Assembly: GCA_964576075.1 (NCBI GenBank)
Contig: CAZNTX010000005.1
Span: 1 to 64,000, forward strand
Length of the DNA: 64,000 bases
Source of the DNA: Thermohalobaculum sp964576075
GTDB lineage: Bacteria > Pseudomonadota > Alphaproteobacteria > Rhodobacterales > Rhodobacteraceae
Direction of reading: 5' to 3'
Below the pieces are notes generated by a model. The model saw nothing but the letters and a program-made list of their open reading frames with translations, was not told the origin of the DNA and did no database searches. The position numbers were made by a program, and so were the translations under genes. Positions 1 to 7,209 of this stretch are shown piece by piece (the stretch's first letter is position 1; each line of letters begins with the position of its first letter).

Positions 1-59
1 AGGGGGTCGATGGCCAGGAGGTCATCGACCTCGGCGGGGTGATTCACGGAGACGGAGCG

Positions 60-776
60 ATGGCGGCGAGCGATGGCGGCGAGACGCCGGAGGCCGGGGG
101 GCTTGCGGAGCCGGTCTCGGTCCGGCTCGAGGAGCGGCCGGACTGGGGCTATCTGCTGCGCGAGTTTCTCGAGCTCTACCGCCGCGGCAAGGCAGGGGGG
201 AGCGCGCGCATCCGGGCCCATCAGCGGGCCGTGCGCGAGGCGATCTCGCGCACGCTCGCGGGCGGCGCGGAGGTGCGTCCCCGCGTGCCGGAGCAGAAGC
301 CGGTGACGGCGCATCTGAAGCGCGCGCTCGATCAGGGGCGGCGGGAGGCGACGCAGTCGGTGGTGCGCGCGATCGAGAGCGTGGCGGGCGATCTCGCCTG
401 GCTCTACGGTTACGACAAGGTGCCGAAGGGGCTCGGGCGGAAATACGCCTATGCCGAGTTCGCCGGGCCGCACGGGCCGGTGATGACCCCCGAGGTGATC
501 CTCGGCGCCGTGCTCTTCGCGCCCAAATGCGTCTATCCGGCCCATGCGCATGAGGGGCTGACGGAGAGCTATTATATCCTCTCGGGCGCCGTCTCGGAGA
601 ACGACGAGGGGGTCTATGCGCCCGGGTCGCTGATCTTCAACCCGCCGGGGCGGATGCACAGGATCACCGTGAGCGACACCGAGCCTGCGCTGCTCGTCTA
701 TGCCTGGCACGGGCCGGCGGCGGCGCTCGCCGGGCAGAAGATGACATTCTCGCGGGCCAAGGGGAGGACGGCATGA
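60..776 (+). CDS. dddL: DMSP lyase, cupin family (DddL-like)
   Basis: Predicted cytoplasmic lyase that cleaves dimethylsulfoniopropionate to dimethyl sulfide and acrylate. A helical N-terminal part (about residues 20-130) precedes one cupin domain. The first cupin motif, PAHAHEGLTESYYILSG, offers His162, His164 and Glu169 as metal ligands, and NPPGRMHRI supplies His200. The stretch SENDEGVYAPGSLIFNPPG resembles DddL more than DddQ or DddW, and 238 aa fits DddL (about 230 aa). ATG 60 has GGAGA seven bases upstream; an in-frame GTG at 39 lacks a site, but the frame is open to the window edge. The stop overlaps the rhodanese start (ATGA), so the two are co-translated. The lyase family is fairly secure; the DddL clade is an inference. 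Confidence 0.72.
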   Translation: MAASDGGETPEAGGLAEPVSVRLEERPDWGYLLREFLELYRRGKAGGSARIRAHQRAVREAISRTLAGGAEVRPRVPEQKPVTAHLKRALDQGRREATQSVVRAIESVAGDLAWLYGYDKVPKGLGRKYAYAEFAGPHGPVMTPEVILGAVLFAPKCVYPAHAHEGLTESYYILSGAVSENDEGVYAPGSLIFNPPGRMHRITVSDTEPALLVYAWHGPAAALAGQKMTFSRAKGRTA

Positions 777-1165
777 AACGCGCGCTCGATCTGGTGGCGG
801 AGGCGAACGCTCTGGTGGACCATGCGCCGGCGGCGGAGATGCTGGGGCTCCACGGGTCGGAGGGGGTGACCTTCGTCGATCTGCGCGATGTGCGCGAGCT
901 CGAGCGCGACGGGATGATCCCGGGCGCCTTCCACTGTCCGCGGGGGATGCTCGAGTTCTGGATCGATCCCGAGAGCCCTTACGCCAAGCCGCAGTTCCAG
1001 GCGGGGGGGCGGTTCGTCTTCTACTGCGCCTCCGGCTGGCGCTCGGCGCTGGCGGCAAGGGCGGCGCAGGAGATGGGGCTCGCCGGCGTCTCCCACATCG
1101 CCGACGGCTTCGCCGGCTGGAAGGCCGCGGGCGGGCCGGTCGGCGCGCGCGCGAAGAAGAGTTGA
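773..1165 (+). CDS. Single-domain rhodanese-like sulfurtransferase
   Basis: A 130-aa protein that is almost entirely one rhodanese domain. The active-site loop CASGWRS places the persulfide cysteine at Cys85, and the domain opens with VTFVDLRDVREL, the usual rhodanese strand. The C-terminal GFAGWKAAGGPV is also typical. There is no signal peptide, so it is cytoplasmic. It overlaps the DMSP lyase by four bases and the acyl-CoA dehydrogenase follows 17 bp after its stop, so the three form one transcription unit. A role in sulfur handling next to DMSP metabolism is plausible but not shown; the sulfur acceptor is unknown. Confidence 0.85.
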   Translation: MKRALDLVAEANALVDHAPAAEMLGLHGSEGVTFVDLRDVRELERDGMIPGAFHCPRGMLEFWIDPESPYAKPQFQAGGRFVFYCASGWRSALAARAAQEMGLAGVSHIADGFAGWKAAGGPVGARAKKS

Positions 1166-1182
1166 GGCCCGGGGAGGCACGC

Positions 1183-2313
1183 ATGCTGACCGAAGAGCAG
1201 ATCATGATCCGCGACATGGCGCGGGACTATGCGCAGGGCCGGCTCGCGCCCACGGCGGCGGCGCGGGAGGCGGCGGGCGCGATCGAGCCCGAGGTGGTGG
1301 CGGAGCTGACCGAGCTCGGCTTCCTCGGCATGACGATCTCGCCCGATTGGGGGGGCGCGGGGGCGGATTACGTCGGCTATGCGCTCGCGCTGATGGAGAT
1401 CGCGGCGGGGGACGGGTCGGTCTCCACCCTCGTCTCCGTGCACAACGCCCCCGTCTGCGCGGTGCTCGACCGGTTCGGCACGCCCGAGCAGAAGGAGCGC
1501 TGGCTGCGCCCGATGACCGAAGGCGGCCGCGTCGGCTCCTTCGCGCTCACCGAGCCGCAGGCGGGCTCGGACGCCGCCAATCTGCGCACCCGGGCCGAGC
1601 GCACCAACGAGGGCTATCGCGTCACCGGAGCCAAGCAGTTCATCTCCTCGGCGAAGATCGGCTGGGCGACGGTGCTCTTCGCCGTCACCGATCCCGAGCG
1701 CGCGAAGAAGGGGATCACCTGCCTCGTGGTGGAGAACGCGACGCCGGGCTTCGAGATCGTGCGCGTCGAGGCGAAGCTCGGGCAGAAGGCGTCCGACAGC
1801 TGCGCGCTCGCCTTCGAGGAGATGGCCGTGCCCTTCGAGCAGCGCATCGGCGAGGAGGGGCAGGGCTACGCCATCGCGCTCTCCTCGCTCGAGGCCGGGC
1901 GGATCGGGATCGCGGCGCAGGCGGTCGGCCTCGCGCAAGGGGCCTATGAGCGCGCGCTCGCCTATGCCCAGGAGCGCACGGCCTTCGGCGGGCCGATCTT
2001 CGATCTTCAGGCGGTGCAGTTCCGCCTCGCCGAGATGGCGACCGATCTCGAGGCGGCGCGCCAGCTCGTGCTCAACGCGGCTGCGATGAAGGATCGGGGC
2101 GAGCCCTGCCTGAAGGAAGCCTGCATGGCCAAGCTCTTCGCCGCCCAGGCGGCGGAGCGGATCGCGTCGGAGGCGATCCAGGTCCTCGGCGGCTACGGCT
2201 ATCTCGCGGATTACGAGGTCGAGCGGATCTATCGCGACCAGAAGGTCTGCCAGATCTACGAGGGCACGAACGACATCCAGAAGCTGATCATCGCGCGCCA
2301 GATCCGCGGCTGA
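1183..2313 (+). CDS. Acyl-CoA dehydrogenase (short/branched-chain type)
   Basis: A 376-aa flavin-dependent acyl-CoA dehydrogenase. The FAD/substrate signature SFALTEPQAGSD lies at 119-130. The catalytic base is in the canonical place: Glu360 in QIYEGTNDIQ. Helix G carries GRIGIA (no Glu), as in short-chain enzymes. ATG 1183 has GGGGAGG six bases upstream; a longer frame opens at 1162 inside the rhodanese gene without a good site. It is too short to be DmdC (about 590 aa) of the demethylation pathway. Position third behind the DMSP lyase suggests oxidation of a small acyl-CoA, but substrate cannot be read from sequence; butyryl-, isobutyryl- or 2-methylbutyryl-CoA are equally possible. Confidence 0.9.
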   Translation: MLTEEQIMIRDMARDYAQGRLAPTAAAREAAGAIEPEVVAELTELGFLGMTISPDWGGAGADYVGYALALMEIAAGDGSVSTLVSVHNAPVCAVLDRFGTPEQKERWLRPMTEGGRVGSFALTEPQAGSDAANLRTRAERTNEGYRVTGAKQFISSAKIGWATVLFAVTDPERAKKGITCLVVENATPGFEIVRVEAKLGQKASDSCALAFEEMAVPFEQRIGEEGQGYAIALSSLEAGRIGIAAQAVGLAQGAYERALAYAQERTAFGGPIFDLQAVQFRLAEMATDLEAARQLVLNAAAMKDRGEPCLKEACMAKLFAAQAAERIASEAIQVLGGYGYLADYEVERIYRDQKVCQIYEGTNDIQKLIIARQIRG

Positions 2314-2391
2314 GGGGGCGGAGGCCCTTGCGGCGCGGGGCCGGTTTGGCGATGGTCCGCGCGCGCGTCCGCCGCATGAAGGAGCCCGCCG

Positions 2392-3147
2392 ATGCCCGCC
2401 CTCTCCCATCTCTCGCCCGAAGATCTGCGCCGCGCCCACCCCGCCTGCGTCTTTTGCGGGGGCGGGGTGCCGACGGAGACCGTCCTCGCGGTGCCGGCGC
2501 CCGGTCTCTTCTGGACCGGGGCGCGGCCCGAGGGGGTCGAGTATCCCGCCTGCGGGCGCTGCGCGGCGGGGCGGGACTTCGAGGACGACGTCGCCGCCGT
2601 CTTCACCGCGCTGCAGGCGGCCAACCGGGAGGAGACGCGCGACGATGTCGAGCGGGTCCTCGCCGAGATCGGGGAGCGGGCGCCGGATGTCCTCGCCTGG
2701 TTCCCGCGCCGCACGGACCCTGAGGCGACGGGCATCTCCGTCAATCTCGAGAAGAAGATCTTCCGCTGGTATCTCGACCCCTTCGCCGTGCGCCAGGCGC
2801 TCGCGCTCCATGCCGAGGAGACCGGCCGCGCCTTCCCCGCGAGCGGGGTGGTCTTCGTGCAATGGGCCGGACGCGACGATCTCGGGGAGGACGGCCTGCC
2901 CAGGGGCGCCGAGACGCTGATGGAGCGCCACGGCGTCTCGGGCGGCGAGGTCAAGCGCCCGTCCGCGGGCTTCGCCTATCGCGCGATGCCCTCGCCGGAT
3001 GGCGAGGTCATGGCCGTCCTCGTCGGCTATCACGGGGCCTGCGGCTTCCGCGCGGTGCTGCATGCCACGGAGGGGCGCATCGCCAAGCGCGGGCGCACCG
3101 GCTATCGCACCGCGCCCGGCGTCGGCATCCACCGGCTGCGGCACTGA
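2392..3147 (+). CDS. Conserved hypothetical protein with CxxC pairs
   Basis: A 251-aa protein I do not recognise. Near the N-terminus two pairs, CVFC (Cys19/Cys22) and CGRC (Cys54/Cys57), could bind one zinc, like an HNH-type or ribbon fold, although no HNH catalytic histidines are evident. The rest is rich in Trp and acidic residues with no membrane segment or signal peptide. ATG 2392 is preceded by AAGGAG at seven bases, so the start is well supported. It stands 78 bp after the acyl-CoA dehydrogenase and four bases before the VOC protein, and may belong to the same transcript. Function unknown. Confidence 0.75.
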   Translation: MPALSHLSPEDLRRAHPACVFCGGGVPTETVLAVPAPGLFWTGARPEGVEYPACGRCAAGRDFEDDVAAVFTALQAANREETRDDVERVLAEIGERAPDVLAWFPRRTDPEATGISVNLEKKIFRWYLDPFAVRQALALHAEETGRAFPASGVVFVQWAGRDDLGEDGLPRGAETLMERHGVSGGEVKRPSAGFAYRAMPSPDGEVMAVLVGYHGACGFRAVLHATEGRIAKRGRTGYRTAPGVGIHRLRH

Positions 3148-3151
3148 GCCG

Positions 3152-3565
3152 ATGGCGCGGATCCTCGCCGCGACGCCGGCGCTGCCGGTCTCCGAGCTCT
3201 CCCGCTCGGTCGCGTTCTATGTCGAGACGCTGGGGATGACGCTCGACCACCGCGCCCCGGGCTACGCGATTCTCCTGCGCGACAGCGTGGCGATCCATCT
3301 CTGGGAGGCCTCCGACACCTCTTGGCGGGAGCGCGGCGACACGGCCCGCCGGCCCGTCGTCTCCGGGGCGGAGAGCTTCATCGCGGGGACCGCCTCGGTG
3401 CGCCTGCGCTGCGAGGGGATAGACGCGCTCCACGAGGCGATCCGCCCCTCCGGCGCGATTCATCCCAACGCGCCGCTCGCGCCGAAGCCCTGGGGCACGC
3501 GCGAATTCGGCGTGCTCGACCCGGACGGCAATCTGGTCACCTTCGTCGAGCCGGTCGCGGGCTGA
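3152..3565 (+). CDS. VOC/glyoxalase-bleomycin resistance family protein
   Basis: A 137-aa protein with the paired beta-alpha-beta-beta-beta layout of the vicinal oxygen chelate fold. It opens with ALPVSELSRSVAFYVETLGM and closes with EFGVLDPDGNLVTFVEP, both typical of glyoxalase/bleomycin-resistance proteins. The last Glu of TFVEP and the His in AIHLWE are candidate metal ligands, but binding-type members of the family need none. ATG 3152 follows the stop of the previous gene by four bases; a longer in-frame start at 2999 lies inside that gene and is not credible. The gene converges on the DUF1127 gene with a three-base gap. Substrate unknown. Confidence 0.82.
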   Translation: MARILAATPALPVSELSRSVAFYVETLGMTLDHRAPGYAILLRDSVAIHLWEASDTSWRERGDTARRPVVSGAESFIAGTASVRLRCEGIDALHEAIRPSGAIHPNAPLAPKPWGTREFGVLDPDGNLVTFVEPVAG

Positions 3566-3568
3566 GGC

Positions 3569-3796
3569 TCAGGCCGGGCGCAGTCGGGCGGGCGCGCCGC
3601 CGACGAGCCGGAGCGCCGGGCGGCGCACCGGCAGCGGGCCCGCGCGTCCGCGGACATAGGCCTCGATCTCCCCGCGCCCGATGCCGAGATCGGCGAGCTG
3701 CGGGTCGGGCAGGGCGCGAAGCTCGCGCACGGCGGCGGCGCGGCGGGCCTCCTCCCGCCAGGTGGCGAGGGCGGCGGCGAGGGTCTCGCGGATCAT
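3569..3796 (-). CDS. DUF1127 small basic protein
   Basis: A 75-aa protein whose middle, LRALPDPQLADLGIGRGEI, is the arginine-rich YjiS-like DUF1127 signature. Such small proteins are abundant in alphaproteobacteria, where some affect phosphate and RNA metabolism; the role here is unknown. AAGGAGGA precedes ATG 3796 by about four bases. The C-terminal extension (GPLPVRRPALRLVGG) is longer than in the shortest 45-50 aa members. It is monocistronic, with its own AT-rich upstream region, and converges on the VOC gene. Confidence 0.85.
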   Translation of the reverse strand: MIRETLAAALATWREEARRAAAVRELRALPDPQLADLGIGRGEIEAYVRGRAGPLPVRRPALRLVGGAPARLRPA

Positions 3797-3808
3797 CGGG
3801 TCCTCCTT

Positions 3809-3840
3809 CTTTTGTTTATATATCTAGACATATTATGCCG
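3809..3840 (-). promoter_or_regulatory. AT-rich promoter region of the DUF1127 gene
   Basis: An AT-rich patch in otherwise GC-rich DNA directly upstream of the DUF1127 Shine-Dalgarno site. Read on the minus strand it holds CATAATATG and ATATATAAAC, each able to serve as a -10 element; no convincing -35 is visible in the GC-rich DNA above it. Exact promoter position is uncertain. Confidence 0.35.
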
Positions 3841-3929
3841 CCCCGCCCGCGTTAGCCCCCCGCGCCGCTTGCCTCGCCCCGGCAGGCTGCTATGCCTTCC
3901 CGCCAAGCCACGCTCCGGGGAGAGGTCCG

Positions 3930-5090
3930 ATGCTCGACCAGTCTGACGAGATCCGAGAGATCCGCGCCGCCGTCGCCCAGCTTTGCGCGCGCTACGGCGA
4001 GGACTACTGGCGCCGGCTCGACGAGACCCGCGGCTATCCGAGCGAGTTCGTCGCCGAGATGACCGAGGCGGGCTTTCTCACCGCGCTCATCCCGGAGGCC
4101 TATGGCGGCGCCGGGCTCGGCCTTGCGGAGGCCTGCGCGATACTCGAGGAGATCTCGCTGCGCGGCGCCCATGCCGGGGCCTGCCATGCGCAGATGTATG
4201 TGATGGGCTCGGTGCTCCGCCACGGCTCGGAGGCGCAGAAGCGCACCTATCTGCCGGAGATCGCGGCCGGGCGGCTGCGGCTGCAGTCCTTCGCCGTCAC
4301 CGAGCCGACGACGGGGACCGACACCACCTCGCTCAAGACCACTGCCGTGCGCCAGGGCGACCGCTATGTGGTGAACGGGCAGAAGGTCTGGATCTCCCGC
4401 GTCGAGCACTCCGATCTCATGGTGCTGCTCGCGCGCACCACGCCGCTCGAGGCGGTGGAGAAGAAGACGCAGGGGCTCTCCGCCTTCCTCGTCGATCTCG
4501 GCGAGGCGCGGGGGCGGGGGCTCGAGATCCGCCCGATCGACGCGATGATCAACCACCATTCCTGCGAGCTCTTCTTCACCGATCTGGAGATCCCGGCGTC
4601 GGCGCTCCTCGGCGCGGAGGGCGACGGCTGGAAGGTGATCCTCGACGGGATGAACGCCGAGCGCATCCTGATCGCCGCCGAGTGCATCGGGGATGCGCGC
4701 TATTTCATCGAGAAGGCGACCGACTATGCCCGCGAGCGCGTGGTGTTCGGCCGCCCGATCGGCGCCAATCAGGGGGTGAGCTTCCCCCTCGCCCGGGCCT
4801 ATGCGCAGACCGAGGCGGCGGCGCTCATGGTCGCCAAGGCAGCGGCGCTGTTCGACCGGGGCGCGCGCTGCGGGGCGGAGGCCAACATGGCCAAGCTGCT
4901 CGCCGCCGAGGCGTCCTGGGCCGCGGGCGACACGGCGATGCAGACCCATGGCGGCTTCGCCTTCGCCCGCGAATACCACCTCGAGCGGAAGTTCCGCGAG
5001 ACGCGGCTTTACCAGATCGCCCCGGTCTCGACCAATCTGATCCTGTCCTTCCTGGCCGAGAAGGTGCTCGGCCTGCCGCGCAGTTTCTGA
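3930..5090 (+). CDS. Acyl-CoA dehydrogenase with displaced catalytic Glu
   Basis: A 386-aa acyl-CoA dehydrogenase, with the flavin signature FAVTEPTTGTD at about 121-131. The usual C-terminal catalytic YEGT is replaced by YQIAPVSTN (361-369), so Pro365 stands where the base normally is. Instead Glu244 in MNAERI lies on helix G at the place used by isovaleryl-CoA and long-chain dehydrogenases (human IVD Glu254). The enzyme is therefore probably active with an IVD/LCAD-type base. The C-terminal LGLPRSF is characteristic of this subgroup. It is monocistronic: a DUF1127 gene reads away upstream and 204 bp without a gene follow. Substrate cannot be assigned. Confidence 0.87.
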   Translation: MLDQSDEIREIRAAVAQLCARYGEDYWRRLDETRGYPSEFVAEMTEAGFLTALIPEAYGGAGLGLAEACAILEEISLRGAHAGACHAQMYVMGSVLRHGSEAQKRTYLPEIAAGRLRLQSFAVTEPTTGTDTTSLKTTAVRQGDRYVVNGQKVWISRVEHSDLMVLLARTTPLEAVEKKTQGLSAFLVDLGEARGRGLEIRPIDAMINHHSCELFFTDLEIPASALLGAEGDGWKVILDGMNAERILIAAECIGDARYFIEKATDYARERVVFGRPIGANQGVSFPLARAYAQTEAAALMVAKAAALFDRGARCGAEANMAKLLAAEASWAAGDTAMQTHGGFAFAREYHLERKFRETRLYQIAPVSTNLILSFLAEKVLGLPRSF

Positions 5091-5106
5091 GCCGCGCGCT
5101 TCACCG

Positions 5107-5147
5107 AATTGTCGCCAAACTGTTACAAATACAGTTTTGTGACAATT
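5107..5147. promoter_or_regulatory. 16-bp imperfect inverted repeat in AT-rich intergenic DNA
   Basis: Arms at 5107-5122 and 5132-5147 match at 14 of 16 positions (AATTGTCGCCAAACTG against its inverted copy), with the 9-nt centre TTACAAATA. It starts 16 bp after the dehydrogenase stop and lies about 150 bp before the DUF4214 gene, in the most AT-rich stretch of the region. There is no T-run after it, so an operator for a dimeric repressor is as likely as a terminator. The rest of 5091-5294 shows no gene. Confidence 0.5.
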
Positions 5148-5294
5148 TGCGGTGTCTTATGTGTCATTGGCCGTGGCCCCTCGACTTCTCGCGCAACTCA
5201 TGATTTTTTCCCTGCGGTTTCGGCGACGGCAGCAGACGGTGCGCCGGCAGAATGAAAGGTTCCTGTAGGGACCGTGCAAGCATGGGGGCATGTG

Positions 5295-6392
5295 ATGTTC
5301 TATCTGGTCGACGAATTCGGTGGCCTGTTCTACGGCACCGGCACCTCGGATCCGGTCCGGCTGGTGCGTGAGTTCGACGACGTCGCGCTGACCGACGTCG
5401 CGGTGAGCCCGTCCGACATCGAGGTGCCGGCCGGCGGCGGGCTGCAGGTGAACGCCATCGGCCGCGTGCTCCTGATCGATTCGGACACGCTCTACGAGTT
5501 CGACACCGAGACGCTCGAGCTCGTCGAGCTCGCCGAGCTCACCCTCGACGGGCAGCCCTTCTCGGGCGCCGAGGGCTTCGAGTTCGCCGCCGGCGCCTGG
5601 TGGATCGCGGGCTCGGAGACCACCGGGCTCTACACCGTCGACGTCGCGACCGGCGAGATGACCCTGGTCGGCGACACCGGCGTGAGCGCCGAGGGCGACG
5701 TCGTCTTCGCCGCCGATCTCGTCTGGATCTCCACCACCGAGGAGACCTTCGTCGCCGTCGATCCGGCGGACGCCTCGGTGCAGGTCACCGTCGATCACGG
5801 CATCCTCGGCCTCGAGGGCGTCACCGTGGTGGATGGCACGGTCACGGGCTTCGCCGAGACCCTCGTCTACGAGTTCTCCGCCGACACGCTCGAGTTCTCC
5901 CTCGCGGGCGAGGTCGAGGCCGCGCCGCAGACCCAGTTCTTCGGCGCCACCGGTGCGGGCCAGATCCCGGGCGCCGGCGAGACCGTCAGCGTCGAGGACG
6001 CGCAGACCGTCGCGCTGATGTACGAGGCGGCGCTCGACCGGGCGCCGGACATCTCCGGCGTGAATTTCTGGATCAACCAGGCTCAGGTCTTCTCCGTCGA
6101 GGAGATCGCGCAGGCGTTCCTCGACTCCGCGGAGTTCGAGGCGGCCTTCGGCGATCCGGATGCGCTCACCGACCAGGAGCTCGTCGAGGTGCTCTACAGC
6201 AACGTCCTCGACCGCGAGGGCGAGCAGGCCGGCATCGACTTCTGGACCGCCGCCGTCGGCCAGGAGGATTTCTCCCGCGCCGATCTGCTCACCGCCTTCG
6301 CGATCTCGCCGGAGAACATCCGCGGCGCGACCGACACCGCCTCGGTCACCGAGCTCGCGGGCGAGACCTGGAACTTCATCGAGGTCGCCTGA
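5295..6392 (+). CDS. DUF4214 domain protein, probable extracellular
   Basis: A very acidic 365-aa protein. Residues about 1-230 form repeated short beta strands with Thr/Val/Asp-rich turns (LYEFDTETLELVELAEL, LYTVDVATGEMTLVGDTG), suggesting a propeller-like domain. Residues about 245-345 hold two DUF4214 units: LMYEAALDRAPDISGVNFW and VLYSNVLDREGEQAGIDFW. DUF4214 is common in alphaproteobacterial proteins secreted by type I systems or attached to the surface. No Sec signal is visible and no RTX nonapeptides occur. ATG 5295 has GGGGG six bases upstream; GTG 5274 and 5292 are alternatives. No type I exporter is nearby. Ligand or partner unknown. Confidence 0.78.
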   Translation: MFYLVDEFGGLFYGTGTSDPVRLVREFDDVALTDVAVSPSDIEVPAGGGLQVNAIGRVLLIDSDTLYEFDTETLELVELAELTLDGQPFSGAEGFEFAAGAWWIAGSETTGLYTVDVATGEMTLVGDTGVSAEGDVVFAADLVWISTTEETFVAVDPADASVQVTVDHGILGLEGVTVVDGTVTGFAETLVYEFSADTLEFSLAGEVEAAPQTQFFGATGAGQIPGAGETVSVEDAQTVALMYEAALDRAPDISGVNFWINQAQVFSVEEIAQAFLDSAEFEAAFGDPDALTDQELVEVLYSNVLDREGEQAGIDFWTAAVGQEDFSRADLLTAFAISPENIRGATDTASVTELAGETWNFIEVA

Positions 6393-6417
6393 TCCGGCGC
6401 CCCGACGCCGAACCCGC

Positions 6418-6445
6418 GCGGCCGGTCCCCCCGGGGGCCGGCCGC
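6418..6445 (+). terminator. Strong GC hairpin, intrinsic terminator
   Basis: The arms GCGGCCGG (6418-6425) and CCGGCCGC (6438-6445) pair perfectly; the inner C and G runs extend the stem to about 12 bp with a tight loop. TTTCC follows on the plus strand. It sits 25 bp after the DUF4214 stop and also before the minus-strand oxygenase stop, so it may act for both genes. Confidence 0.7.
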
Positions 6446-6452
6446 TTTCCGT

Positions 6453-7106
6453 TCAGTCGAAGCGGATCGAATAGCCCCAGCTGTCGAGGCGCTCGGGCAC
6501 GGCGTTGAACGCCATGGTGATCCGCTGCGCGCCCTGGTTCTTCGGCACCTCGTGGAGCATGTAGCTCGGGAACAGCATCATGTCCCCGGGCGCCATCTGC
6601 GGCGTCTGCCAGCGCGCGGCGGAGAAGGGGCCGGTCCGCGTCCGCTCGTTCTGGTTGACGAAGGCCCAAGAGTCCCCGCCGAGCGCCTTGTGGAACACCG
6701 TCCCCGAGCCCGGATGGTGCGGGGTCAGATAGACGATGCCGGAGACGAAGCTGTTGGCGTGGTTGTGCATCGCCTGATGCCCGCCGGTCTCGAGCACGTT
6801 GACCCAGATCTCCTTGACCTTCCAGGCGAGCGCCTCGCCGAAGAGGAGCCCGCCGAACTCCGTCACATGGGGCAGGATCTTCGCCCCGGCCTGGGCGTAG
6901 AGCGGGTCGCTCTCGGCGCTCACCATCGCGGTGTGCGAGAGCTTGGCGTCCTGGCTGTTGGTCTCGCGGTGCTCGGCGCGGATGCGCTCGACGATCTGTC
7001 CGAGGACGACGCCTTGCAGGACGCCCGGCACATGCATCACCGGGGTCGGGAACAGCCCGATCACCTGCGGCTTCGGCCCTTGGGCGGGGTTCGAGGATTG
7101 GGTCAT
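6453..7106 (-). CDS. TIGR02466-type 2OG-Fe(II) oxygenase, copy 1
   Basis: A 217-aa putative 2-oxoglutarate/Fe(II) oxygenase. It begins with the family's IGLFPTPVMHV. Iron ligands are expected from MHNHANSF and from His in FPSYMLHEVP, and the 2OG-binding Arg from QRITMAFN. The product ends DSWGYSIRFD, almost the same as copy 2 at 23.9 kb (DSWGYLVKFR), so these two are close paralogs; copy 3 at 27.9 kb is more distant. ATG 7106 has GGGAGG six bases upstream. It is transcribed alone, away from gspK. The substrate of this family is unknown; protein, peptide or small-molecule hydroxylation are all open. Confidence 0.82.
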   Translation of the reverse strand: MTQSSNPAQGPKPQVIGLFPTPVMHVPGVLQGVVLGQIVERIRAEHRETNSQDAKLSHTAMVSAESDPLYAQAGAKILPHVTEFGGLLFGEALAWKVKEIWVNVLETGGHQAMHNHANSFVSGIVYLTPHHPGSGTVFHKALGGDSWAFVNQNERTRTGPFSAARWQTPQMAPGDMMLFPSYMLHEVPKNQGAQRITMAFNAVPERLDSWGYSIRFD

Positions 7107-7209
7107 GGCCGGCCTCCCGGGTCGCGCTCCGGGCCGGCCCCCCCGGCTGGCCCCCGGGCGCGAGGTGCCATAAAGAGGGCCCAGGCGCAATCGCGGGGAG
7201 GCTCGAGGC

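Noticed and set aside
1..59. A separate gene end at the left edge
   Set aside because: One frame stops at 40-42, but only about 13 codons are visible, which is not enough to support a gene.
1183..2313. DmdC (methylthiopropionyl-CoA dehydrogenase) for the gene after the DMSP lyase
   Set aside because: DmdC is about 590 aa; this protein is 376 aa and of ordinary short-chain layout.
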